Notes: generated by a model not told the origin, from the sequence alone. 32,657 nucleotides of DNA from an uncultured Clostridia bacterium (GCA_947629695.1 CANREQ010000007.1:1-32657); one strand, 5' to 3'; positions 1 to 7,918 are shown, counted from the stretch's first letter. Program-made: numbers and translations.

Positions 1-2
1 GG

Positions 3-893
3 ATCTCGGTAGTTATATCCCTCGCGCTCGCCTGTATTCTCGCGCTCGCCTGCCTGACAAGCGGCGGAACGGCAACGCGCCTCGTTCAAGTAAATTTGCG
101 CGCTCTTTCGGGCGGCGGTCTGTGGGCGGACGCCCTCGGACAATCCCTGCTGGCGCTCTCCCTTGCGGGCGGGGTCATGCCTGCGCTTGCCGGAGCCTTC
201 CCGGGCGGCGTTTCAACCCGCCGGGCGGCCGCGCTGATAATATGCGCAAACCTCGCGGGGTGCGTTCTGTACTCCGTGTGCGCGCTTTCCTTTGCCCTTC
301 CCGTTGAGGAAGAGGGCGGAATAACCCTCGCCGTGAATCTATATCCGCGCATAATTTATTGCGCCTTCGGCGGCGGGGCGGGGATATTCGGGACATTGTT
401 TTTCTTATCCCTCACCCTCACGGCCGTGCAATCCGCCTGCTCGCTGTTCGCGCCCGCCCTTTCGCGCGGCCGCCGCACCCTGCGCGCCGCTTGCCTTTCC
501 GCCCTCGCGTTCGCACTCATGCCGCTATTCCTCTCCGACGGCGGAGAGGTCCTCGCGGCGGTTGACAGAATGGCTTGCTCCGTAAACGCCGTGCTTCTGG
601 CCTTTTTTGAAAGTCTCGCGCTCGCCCTCCCGCCCGCGCGCATCAAAGGCCACCGCTTTGCCCTTCTTTGGGCGGCGGCCCTCTTTCGCGCCCTTTGCCT
701 GGGCGCGTTTGCTCTCTTTTCCCTCTGCGGGGCGCGCTTTGCCTCCTTTACGGCCGCCGCACGACTGTCCGCATATCTATCCTTTGCCGCCGTAATTTCA
801 CCCCTCTTGTTCTCCGCCGCCCGCCTTCTTCCCCGCCTCTGGGGGAAAGCGGCCCAGCCGCGGGATATTTCAAACAGTCATAAAAATTTATGA
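3..893 (+). CDS. Neurotransmitter:sodium symporter (NSS)-family transporter, C-terminal part, 5' truncated by window edge
   Basis: Frame is open from base 3. 'LWADALGQSLLALSLAGGVMPALAGAF..' and 'GTLFFLSLTLTAVQSACSLF' resemble the NSS C-terminal half; multiple hydrophobic segments; TGA stop. Confidence 0.65.
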   Translation: MSVVISLALACILALACLTSGGTATRLVQVNLRALSGGGLWADALGQSLLALSLAGGVMPALAGAFPGGVSTRRAAALIICANLAGCVLYSVCALSFALPVEEEGGITLAVNLYPRIIYCAFGGGAGIFGTLFFLSLTLTAVQSACSLFAPALSRGRRTLRAACLSALAFALMPLFLSDGGEVLAAVDRMACSVNAVLLAFFESLALALPPARIKGHRFALLWAAALFRALCLGAFALFSLCGARFASFTAAARLSAYLSFAAVISPLLFSAARLLPRLWGKAAQPRDISNSHKNL

Positions 894-911
894 CAATTTC
901 CCATGTTTTAA

Positions 912-940
912 TTGACAAAGCCGTGCGCGCGTTATATAAT
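912..940 (+). promoter_or_regulatory. sigma70-type promoter for the GT2 gene
   Basis: TTGACA (912-917), 17-bp spacer, TATAAT (935-940), upstream of ATG 1003. Confidence 0.8.
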
Positions 941-1002
941 CTACGTGACTTGAGCGGGTGCGCAGGTGCGCCCGCGCGGGAAAGTTTACGCGAGAGAGAA
1001 TC

Positions 1003-2352
1003 ATGATAACAACCGTTATACTCATCATATACGCGGTGTGCGTGCTCATATGCCTTGTTTGGTATACCCCCAAGCTCAGACAGCTTGCCTATCGCAAACA
1101 CAGGATAGAGCATAAAACCGCCGCAAAAAAAAGAAAAATATCGGTTATAGTGCCCGCCCGCAACGAAAGCGGAATAGTGGGCGATCTCTTCTCGTCAATA
1201 GCCGAACAGGATTACGACAAGGCGTATTTTACGGTGAACGTCGTCGTTGACAGCGAGGACGACCCCACCGTGGAGATGGCGGCAAACTACGGGTACAAGG
1301 TGTTTGTCGTAAAGGACCAGAAATGCAAGGGCGACGCGCTCGACGGATATTTCAAGGCGGAGGACGAGGCCGCGCTCGACGCCTTCGACGCATTTGTCAT
1401 AGTGGACGCGGACGCAGTGCTCACCCACAATTACGTATCGGAGCTGAATAACGCGTTGGAGTACGACGCGGACATCTTCCTCTCCCGCAAGCACATAAAG
1501 AATTTTTACGGCGACAGGCGGGACAGGACGGTTTTCACGGATTGCTCCGCTTTGACATACGCCCAGCTGGACGATTTGGGCAATATCTACCGCTCGGATA
1601 ACAATATGCCGCTCAACATGTGCGGGCAGGGCATGATGGTACGGCGCAAGGTAATAAAAGAGCTCGGCGGCTGGCCGTACAGAACGCTCACCGAGGATTA
1701 CGAGATGCGCATGGATTGTTATCTCAAGGGCTTTACCTCGCTGTACTACCCCTATGCCGTGATCTGCACCGAAGAGCCGCTTGGACACGGCGAAAACTTC
1801 CGCAGGCGGCTTCGCTGGCTGACGGGATATTCGGAGTGCGACAGGATGTATAAAAAGAAGGTCAGGGAGAACGCCAAAGCGCGCGGCGGTTTCAACGCGG
1901 GGGAGCGGGAGTTTTTCCACGGGTTGGACCCCGCCATAGCCTTTCTTGTGTTTACCGCTCTGGCCGTCCTCGCGGGGGTTGGCTTGAGCGTTTACGGCGG
2001 GATCACCGGCGCGTTCGGCTGGTTATATCCTTTGCTTGCGCTGATAATCGCGCCCATCGCGTTGACGTACTCGGTGTTGCTTATATACGCCGTCCTGTGC
2101 ATAACTTCCATGGCGGACGCGTTTGAAAATATCCCCTTGCGCGAAAAGATCGCGGTGGTCTTGTACGAGCCGTTTTTCGCGCTGGAGTATGTTCCCATTT
2201 TCATTGCGAGCAAATTCAAGGCCAAATACGGCTGGGATTGGAAGCCCACGCGGCACATACGCTATAAGGGCGGCCTGCACAAAAAGGAAAAGGACGAACC
2301 CCCTCAGCCGCCCGAGGGCGACAGCGAAGCGGAGATCGCGGAATTGCAGTAA
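1003..2352 (+). CDS. Glycosyltransferase family 2, membrane associated
   Basis: ISVIVPARNE, VVDSEDD, IVDADAV (DxD), TEDYEM, RRLRWLTGY motifs; N- and C-terminal TM segments. Start at MITTVIL preceded by GAGAGAGA; the ORF-track start at 958 is too early. Confidence 0.85.
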   Translation: MITTVILIIYAVCVLICLVWYTPKLRQLAYRKHRIEHKTAAKKRKISVIVPARNESGIVGDLFSSIAEQDYDKAYFTVNVVVDSEDDPTVEMAANYGYKVFVVKDQKCKGDALDGYFKAEDEAALDAFDAFVIVDADAVLTHNYVSELNNALEYDADIFLSRKHIKNFYGDRRDRTVFTDCSALTYAQLDDLGNIYRSDNNMPLNMCGQGMMVRRKVIKELGGWPYRTLTEDYEMRMDCYLKGFTSLYYPYAVICTEEPLGHGENFRRRLRWLTGYSECDRMYKKKVRENAKARGGFNAGEREFFHGLDPAIAFLVFTALAVLAGVGLSVYGGITGAFGWLYPLLALIIAPIALTYSVLLIYAVLCITSMADAFENIPLREKIAVVLYEPFFALEYVPIFIASKFKAKYGWDWKPTRHIRYKGGLHKKEKDEPPQPPEGDSEAEIAELQ

Positions 2353-2371
2353 TTTATAAATTGCGATAAAA

Positions 2372-2423
2372 TCATAAAAAATTCAAAGCGCGCCCGCGCG
2401 ACATAAAGTCGCGCGGGCGCGCT
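2372..2423 (-). terminator. Intrinsic terminator between convergent genes (U-tract on minus strand)
   Basis: Perfect 16-bp stem AGCGCGCCCGCGCGAC/GTCGCGCGGGCGCGCT (2387-2402/2408-2423), loop ATAAA; A-rich plus-strand flank gives a minus-strand U-tract. Confidence 0.8.
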
Positions 2424-2455
2424 ATCGTTATCCGGATTGCGAAAAATATTTTAAG

Positions 2456-3268
2456 TCAATTGCGGGAAAGGTATGTAAGCGGCATATTATAGGCGCTTTC
2501 GTAGCACTCTTTCCAGCTCTCTTCCGCACGGGCGCGCATTTTTTCCGCGCGCTCCTTTTTGGGAAGGCCCTCGTCCGGCATTATCGCGGGCAGGATGTGT
2601 ATCCTAAGCTTTCTTATATGCCCCTTTTTACTGCGCTTGAAGGTGCAAAAGAGGGGAACGACGGGAACGCCGAATTTGACTGCGTAGGTGAAAACGCCCT
2701 CCTTCATGGGGCGGGGCTTGGGGTAGTTTATCCACATCGCCTTTTCCGCATAGAAGTTGATTATTTTGCCCTTGCCGAGGAGCCTTTGCATCTCCTTTAT
2801 GAGGTTTTTGGTGGCCGTATAGTTGGCGCTGAACGGCAACATGCCCCCGTGGCGTATGACGTGGCCGCCGAATCCGCCCTTGTTATTCCTTTCGGTCATC
2901 GTGTGGAAGGAGCGGAAATAACCCACGGCGTGCCGCACAAACAGGGTGTCGAGAAAGTTTATGTGATTGCAGACGCACAGCGCACCCTTGCCCTTTACGG
3001 CTTTGAGATTTTCACGGCCGACAACCTTTGCGCCGAACGCGCACTTTAATAGAATGGGGGAAAATAACTGTAAAAATACACGCCAAAAGCCGTTTATGAT
3101 AGTTTCCGGGAATTTTTTTCTGTACGCAAAATGCTCGTCGGGCATCTTCCAATTGTCGCCCGACGGTATGTATTCATAGTCGAATTTCCCGTGTTTTTCC
3201 AAGGCGGCCTGAATCAGTTCGTGCTTTTCCGCCGCCGTCCGCTTTTTTTTGACCTTTTCGCGTTGCAT
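2456..3268 (-). CDS. 1-acylglycerol-3-phosphate acyltransferase (PlsC-like)
   Basis: NHINFLDTLF (NHx4D box) and downstream conserved blocks; TGA stop. Confidence 0.8.
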   Translation of the reverse strand: MQREKVKKKRTAAEKHELIQAALEKHGKFDYEYIPSGDNWKMPDEHFAYRKKFPETIINGFWRVFLQLFSPILLKCAFGAKVVGRENLKAVKGKGALCVCNHINFLDTLFVRHAVGYFRSFHTMTERNNKGGFGGHVIRHGGMLPFSANYTATKNLIKEMQRLLGKGKIINFYAEKAMWINYPKPRPMKEGVFTYAVKFGVPVVPLFCTFKRSKKGHIRKLRIHILPAIMPDEGLPKKERAEKMRARAEESWKECYESAYNMPLTYLSRN

Positions 3269-3332
3269 ATTGTTACCGTTATGATTTTAACAGAGCGCAC
3301 GGCGTGTTGTCAAGGGAATTGAGGCCGTCGCC

Positions 3333-3391
3333 TTAATCCCCTCAGTCTGCTACGCAGACAGCTCCCCCTATTATTAGAGGGAGCCAAGGGG
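3333..3391. repeat. Three-way-junction palindromic intergenic element
   Basis: Outer CCCCT/AGGGG (3338-3342/3387-3391) encloses GTCTGC-TAC-GCAGAC (3345-3359) and GCTCCC...GGGAGC (3361-3384). Its first 14 nt TTAATCCCCTCAGT recur at 32644-32657. Confidence 0.7.
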
Positions 3392-3425
3392 CACTGTCCT
3401 GCCCCACCGTCGTCCACCTTCGGTC

Positions 3426-3631
3426 GTCACCCTGAGCGGAGCATAGCGGAGTCGAATGGGTCCCCCTGTCCTAAGTGATAATGCTGTTTCAACATTACTC
3501 ACCAAGACCACGAGGGAGATTCCTCCACTCAATCGAGTGCTTCGCACTCTCAATCGGTTTGTGAAAATATTTTTGCCGAGGCAAAAGTATTTTTTGCAAA
3601 GCGTCGGGCTTGTGCCCTCGCGCGGAATGAC
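3426..3631. repeat. Mosaic of intergenic repeat modules
   Basis: GTCACCCTGAGCGGAGCATAGCGGAGTCGAATGGGT, hairpin GAGTGC-TTC-GCACTC, module TTTGTGAAAAT...TCGGGCT (3558-3610) and CGCGGAATGAC; related modules recur in inverse orientation at 32342-32618. Confidence 0.7.
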
Positions 3632-3650
3632 GGCGCTTTAAATTGCGGGA

Positions 3651-3800
3651 GCTGATATTACGAAGTGAGTAAACGCATAGAAGCGAGCAAGACAAGGAAG
3701 GCGAGCACCGACTGCAGGGAGTGTACATAGACGTACACGACCAAAGCGGCGCGGAGCCTGACACAGTATTGCGACGCTTATATGCGTTTAGCGGTAGCAG
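3651..3800. repeat. Structured intergenic element with terminal inverted repeat (possible ncRNA or palindromic repeat unit)
   Basis: TAAACGCATAGAAGCG (3670-3685) pairs with CGCTTATATGCGTTTA (3775-3790), 15/16; internal hairpin GTGTAC-ATAGAC-GTACAC (3721-3738); no plausible CDS. Confidence 0.55.
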
Positions 3801-3847
3801 TGCGAAGGAGGGCGGCGGAGAAAATACTCCGCCGCCCTCCTTCGCAC
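3800..3847. repeat. Perfect 21-bp inverted repeat (long hairpin)
   Basis: GTGCGAAGGAGGGCGGCGGAG - AAAATA - CTCCGCCGCCCTCCTTCGCAC. Confidence 0.85.
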
Positions 3848-3880
3848 AAAAAAGCGCGGGCGTTCCGCCCGCGTTTTTTT
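3848..3880. terminator. Bidirectional intrinsic terminator downstream of dut
   Basis: AAAAAA-g-CGCGGGCG-TTC-CGCCCGCG-TTTTTTT. Confidence 0.85.
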
Positions 3881-4331
3881 ACTTACTACCCGTGGAACCA
3901 AACCCCCCGGCCCCACGCACAGTATCCGACAACTCTTCCGCTTCGCCGTAAACCGCCTTTAAGTAGGGCGTTATCACCATTTGCGCAATTCGCTCTCCAT
4001 CGGCGACCTTCTGCGCCGCGGCCGAGTGATTGTGCAGGGCGACCATGATCTCCCCGCGGTAATCGCTGTCAACCACGCCCACCTTGTTAGCGGGCGCCAA
4101 TCCCTTTTTGGACGCGAGGCCGCTCCTCGCGTAGATCAAGCCGGCGTAGCCTTCGGGTATCTCCATGACCAGCCCCGTAGGTATCATCGCCGTCTCGTGC
4201 GGGGCAATTTCCACCTCGCCCGGAAGGCATGCGTAGAGGTCCGCCCCGGCCGCAAACTCACTGCCGTAGGCGGGCAACCGCGCGCCCTGCCTGATTTTTT
4301 TCACATTTACTCTTTCGGTTAAAATGCCCAT
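3879..4331 (-). CDS. dut: dUTP diphosphatase
   Basis: GLIYARSGLASKKGL, GVVDSDYRGEI, GERIAQMV and C-terminal RGAGGFGSTG motifs. Confidence 0.95.
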   Translation of the reverse strand: MGILTERVNVKKIRQGARLPAYGSEFAAGADLYACLPGEVEIAPHETAMIPTGLVMEIPEGYAGLIYARSGLASKKGLAPANKVGVVDSDYRGEIMVALHNHSAAAQKVADGERIAQMVITPYLKAVYGEAEELSDTVRGAGGFGSTGSK

Positions 4332-4346
4332 GCCGTTCTCCTTGCG

Positions 4347-4880
4347 TTATACCACGCTCTCCCCGTCCCAAAGCACCACGTCGTCGCTTTCGAGCGATTG
4401 CCTGACGAGTATCGTGCGCTGGTTGGAAGAGCCCTTGAATTTGAGGTTAAGATCCTTTAACGACTCCTCGAATCGCCCGTCCACCAACACGTCGAGGGTG
4501 TTGAGTATATCCATTACGTCGTTGAAGTCGCCCTGCTTGCCCGTGAGCAAATCGCTTTCGTAATTATAGCCCGTGAAGCACCAGAAGGACTTATCCGGAT
4601 AGGCCGCGCGCAGTCTCTTCATGAACGGCGCCAAAACCTTTGCGTTTTCGGGCTCGAAGGGGTCGCCGCCGAGCAGGGTAAACCCGCTTATATAGTCGGG
4701 CTCGAGCGATTTGATTATCTCGTCCTCCACCTCTTTCGTGAAGGGCTCGCCATAGGAAAAATCCCACGTTTCGGGATTGAAACAGCCCTTGCAGTGGTTG
4801 CGGCATCCGCTGACGTACAGCGAGGTGCGCACCCCCGGGCCGTTGGATATATCATACCGTTTTATTGTCGCGTAATTCAT
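4347..4880 (-). CDS. nrdG: Anaerobic ribonucleoside-triphosphate reductase activating protein
   Basis: Radical-SAM CRNHCKGC motif, 'SNGPGVRTSLYVSGC', adjacency to nrdD. Confidence 0.95.
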   Translation of the reverse strand: MNYATIKRYDISNGPGVRTSLYVSGCRNHCKGCFNPETWDFSYGEPFTKEVEDEIIKSLEPDYISGFTLLGGDPFEPENAKVLAPFMKRLRAAYPDKSFWCFTGYNYESDLLTGKQGDFNDVMDILNTLDVLVDGRFEESLKDLNLKFKGSSNQRTILVRQSLESDDVVLWDGESVV

Positions 4881-4923
4881 AACTTTCCCCTCAAAATCAG
4901 CGTTTTATATGCGTTTCCCTTTC

Positions 4924-4963
4924 AAAAAACCGCGCCGCTTTGCACTTTGCGCAAAGCGGCGCG
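4924..4963 (-). terminator. Hairpin with U-tract between nrdD and nrdG
   Basis: 12-bp stem CGCGCCGCTTTG/CAAAGCGGCGCG (4931-4942/4952-4963); minus-strand U-tract from 4924-4929. Confidence 0.7.
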
Positions 4964-4977
4964 CCGTAATCAGCAAA

Positions 4978-7104
4978 TTATAAGTGAAGCACTCTCGCCT
5001 TGATTTCCTTGGTCTTGCCGACGTTCCAGAAATTTTCGCCGAGGTATCCGCAAGTGCGGCGCGTTACGTTCATCTTGCGCTGGTCCTTGTTGTGGCAGAC
5101 GGGGCACTCCCATTCGTTGTCGTCGTTTATAATTATCTCGCCGTCGAAGCCGCAGACATGGCAGTAATCGGATTTGGTGTTGAACTCCGCATATTGGATA
5201 TTGTCGTAAATGTACTTGACGACCGTCTCCAAAGCGGGGAGATTGTTGCGCATATTGGGGATTTCAACATAGGAGATAGCTCCGCCCGAAGATATCTGCT
5301 GGAATTGACTCTCGAACTTGAATTTTGAGAACGCGTCAATCTTCTCGCGCACGTCAACGTGATAGCTGTTGGTGTAATATCCCTTGTCCGTTACGTCCTT
5401 TATCGTGCCGAACCTCGCCTTGTCTATGCGGGCGAAGCGATAGCACAGCGACTCCGCAGGGGTGCCGTAAAGGCCGAAGCCGAGGCCCGTCTCCTTCTTC
5501 CACTTCTCGCAGTGCTCGCGCAAGGTTTTCATGACCTTGACCGCAAACTCCTGCCCTTCGGGAGTGGTGTGCGATACGCCTTTGACGAGCTTGGTCACCT
5601 CATACAGCCCTATATATCCCAAAGATATTGTGGAGTAGCCGTCCATGAGATATTTATCTATCTTCTCGCCCTTTCCAAGCCTTGCGATCGCGCCGTACTG
5701 CCAATGAACGGGGGATACGTCCGAAAGCGTCCCCATAAGCGCGTTGTGGCGGCACATCAGCGCGTCGTAGCAAAGCTGCAACCTATCCTCCAAAATCTCC
5801 CAGAATTTCTTCTCGTCGCCCTTTGCGAGTATGCCGCATTGGGGAAGATTTATGGAGACTACGCCCTGGTTGAATCTGCCCTCGAATTTATACTGCCCGT
5901 TTTCGTCCTTCCAGGGAGCGAGGAAGGAGCGGCAGCCCATGGGCGAGAACACGTTGCCCTCGTAATTTTCGCGCATTTTCTTGGCCGAAATATAGTCGGG
6001 ATAGAGGCGCTTTGAAGAGCATTTTACGGCGAGCTTGGTGAGATAATCGTACTTGCCGCCCTTGAGGCAGTTGTTCTCGTCGAGCACGTAAATGAGCTTG
6101 GGGAACGCGGGGGTGACGTAAACGCCCACCTCGTTCTTTATGCCCTGGTAGCGCTGTTTCAATATCTCCTCTATTATCATCGCGTTTTCTTCTATATACT
6201 CGTCCTTGTCGTCGAGGTATAAAAAGAGCGTGACGAAGGGCGATTGCCCGTTGGTGGTCATCAGGGTGTTTATCTGATACTGTATGGTCTGTACGCCCGC
6301 CTTAAGCTCATCCATAAGGCGCATGTGCACGATTTTATCCTTTTCCTCCGCGCTGAGCGTATCGCCGAACTCCTCGTCGCACTGGTGCATGTACTTTTCC
6401 TTGGTGCGGCGCAGATATTTGCCGAGGTGCGCCACGTTCACAGACTGCCCGCCGTACTGCGAGGAGGCGACGGAGGCTATTATCTGCGTGACTATCGTGC
6501 AGGCGACCTGGAAAGATTTGGGACTTTCTATCATCTTGCCGTTCATGACCGTGCCGTTTTCAAGCATGTCCTTGATATTCACGAGGCAGCAGTTGAAAAT
6601 GGGCTGGAGGAAATAATCGGCGTCGTGGAAGTGGATCGCGCCCTCGTCGTGAGCCTTGGAAATGTATTCGGGAAGAAGGATCCTGCGGGTGAGGTCCTTC
6701 GATACTTCGCCCGCGATGAGATCGCGCTGGGTGGAAGCCGTGCGGGCGTTCTTGTTGGAATTTTCCTCCATTACGTCCTTATTGGCGTTGCGGATGAGCG
6801 AGAGTATGCTTTCGTCCGTGGTGTTCGCCTTTCTGACCAAAGCGCGCTCGTAACGGTAGAGTATATAAGCCTTCATGAGCTGGAATTTCTGCAGCCCCAT
6901 CAGCTTTTCCTCTACCATATCCTGTATATCTTCCACGAGCAACCTGCTCTTGTGCATAGAGGCTATTTCGTCAACTATAGCCTCTATCTGATCTTCGGAG
7001 ACCCTCTCCTTTTCATCGACGGCCACATTGGCCTTTTCGATCGCCTTTACGATCTTGCTTCTGTCGAAATCAACGGTCGTGCCGTCTCTCTTGATAACTT
7101 TCAT
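4978..7104 (-). CDS. nrdD: Anaerobic (class III) ribonucleoside-triphosphate reductase
   Basis: N-terminal ATP-cone (MKVIKRDGTTVDFDRSKIVKAI), C-terminal CxxC pairs and glycyl-radical motif RRTCGYLG. Start placed at MKVIKRDG rather than the track start 7194. Confidence 0.95.
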   Translation of the reverse strand: MKVIKRDGTTVDFDRSKIVKAIEKANVAVDEKERVSEDQIEAIVDEIASMHKSRLLVEDIQDMVEEKLMGLQKFQLMKAYILYRYERALVRKANTTDESILSLIRNANKDVMEENSNKNARTASTQRDLIAGEVSKDLTRRILLPEYISKAHDEGAIHFHDADYFLQPIFNCCLVNIKDMLENGTVMNGKMIESPKSFQVACTIVTQIIASVASSQYGGQSVNVAHLGKYLRRTKEKYMHQCDEEFGDTLSAEEKDKIVHMRLMDELKAGVQTIQYQINTLMTTNGQSPFVTLFLYLDDKDEYIEENAMIIEEILKQRYQGIKNEVGVYVTPAFPKLIYVLDENNCLKGGKYDYLTKLAVKCSSKRLYPDYISAKKMRENYEGNVFSPMGCRSFLAPWKDENGQYKFEGRFNQGVVSINLPQCGILAKGDEKKFWEILEDRLQLCYDALMCRHNALMGTLSDVSPVHWQYGAIARLGKGEKIDKYLMDGYSTISLGYIGLYEVTKLVKGVSHTTPEGQEFAVKVMKTLREHCEKWKKETGLGFGLYGTPAESLCYRFARIDKARFGTIKDVTDKGYYTNSYHVDVREKIDAFSKFKFESQFQQISSGGAISYVEIPNMRNNLPALETVVKYIYDNIQYAEFNTKSDYCHVCGFDGEIIINDDNEWECPVCHNKDQRKMNVTRRTCGYLGENFWNVGKTKEIKARVLHL

Positions 7105-7159
7105 TTTCCACTTCCCATAAAATCTTTCGTGTGAAACCGCAAAATCGCGGAACACCTTT

Positions 7160-7188
7160 AATATAGCACACATATTGTTGTTTGTCAA
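7160..7188 (-). promoter_or_regulatory. nrdD proximal promoter
   Basis: Minus strand TTGACA - 17 - TATATT. Confidence 0.7.
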
Positions 7189-7212
7189 TAGCAATAATAC
7201 AATATGTTGTAC
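7165..7212 (-). promoter_or_regulatory. Candidate NrdR box pair overlapping the proximal promoter (one good, one degenerate)
   Basis: Minus-strand GTACAACATATTGTAT (7197-7212) resembles acaCwAtATaTwGtgt; a degenerate copy sharing ACA|TATTGT is centred 32 bp away (7165-7180). Confidence 0.5.
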
Positions 7213-7284
7213 ATTTTTTTAAAATAACTTGCCGGTGCGGCCGCAGAGGGGGAAATTTGCCCCGCTTTGGACGCAACGGAATAA

Positions 7285-7313
7285 ATTATATGCGCCCCGA
7301 GAGCCAAAGTCAA
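7285..7313 (-). promoter_or_regulatory. nrdD distal promoter
   Basis: Minus strand TTGACT - 17 - TATAAT. Confidence 0.7.
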
Positions 7314-7321
7314 GCGTTGTC

Positions 7322-7368
7322 ACACAATATCTTGTGAATTTTTTCGCCGAATTATCTATATATTGGAC
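7322..7368 (-). promoter_or_regulatory. Tandem NrdR boxes upstream of the distal promoter
   Basis: ACACAATATCTTGTGA (7322-7337) and a 16-mer with perfect core CTATATATTG (7353-7368); centres 31 bp apart. Confidence 0.75.
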
Positions 7369-7416
7369 AAAATTCCGCAAATCCGCACAAAATCCAAACA
7401 AAATAAGGCAAATTAT

Positions 7417-7467
7417 ATAAAAACGCCCGCGCAACCTCAAAACAGAGGTTGCGCGGGCGCCGTTTTT
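7417..7467. terminator. Bidirectional terminator after the HNH gene
   Basis: 14-bp perfect stem GCCCGCGCAACCTC/GAGGTTGCGCGGGC (7425-7438/7445-7458) flanked by A-run and T-run. Confidence 0.8.
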
Positions 7468-7468
7468 A

Positions 7469-7918
7469 TCACATGAAATCTATCAGACCGGATATATCAA
7501 GCTTCCACTCTCTGGCGGAGCGTTCGCGGTGCTTCCGGTTTGCCTCACCCAGCGCGGCGCGGTATTCCGCGTAACTGCATCCGTTGACCTTTATGAAGTG
7601 CTCGCAAGCCTGTTTTTCTCTCCCTTTAAGGCTCGTGAGCCCGATGTGTATCACCTCGTGGCAGGCGGGGCAGACGGCGATTATTCCCGCCAGCTTTTGC
7701 ACCCCGTTTTCGTCGTCGTACTCCCACACTTCGTGCGCTTCGAGGCGGGCGGACGGCGCGCCGCATATCATACATTTCCCGCCCGCGCGCGCATACGCGG
7801 TTTTTCTTATTTTATCCCACGCGCCCGGCGGCAAAATACTGCGCAGGTTGGAATACCAACAGCTGTCCGGCACGAGCCCGAATTGCAACTTGTATTCTCT
7901 TTGCTCTTTCCCGCTCAT
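7469..7918 (-). CDS. Small HNH-type protein
   Basis: 149 aa from MSGKEQREYKLQFG; CMICG...LEAHEVWEYDDENGVQKLAGIIAVCPACHEVIHIG. ATG overlaps the upstream stop (ATGA). Confidence 0.8.
   Translation of the reverse strand: MSGKEQREYKLQFGLVPDSCWYSNLRSILPPGAWDKIRKTAYARAGGKCMICGAPSARLEAHEVWEYDDENGVQKLAGIIAVCPACHEVIHIGLTSLKGREKQACEHFIKVNGCSYAEYRAALGEANRKHRERSAREWKLDISGLIDFM

Noticed and set aside
21-52. Direct repeat CTCGCGCTCGCCTG (21-34 and 39-52)
   Set aside because: In-frame coding repeat of LALAC in a transmembrane helix; explained by hydrophobic codon usage.
3721-4048. Short plus ORFs (76 and 88 aa) over the intergenic repeat
   Set aside because: Run through hairpins, a terminator and the antisense of dut; no coding signature.
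6244-7134. 296-aa plus-strand ORF
   Set aside because: Antisense to nrdD; no SD or domain.
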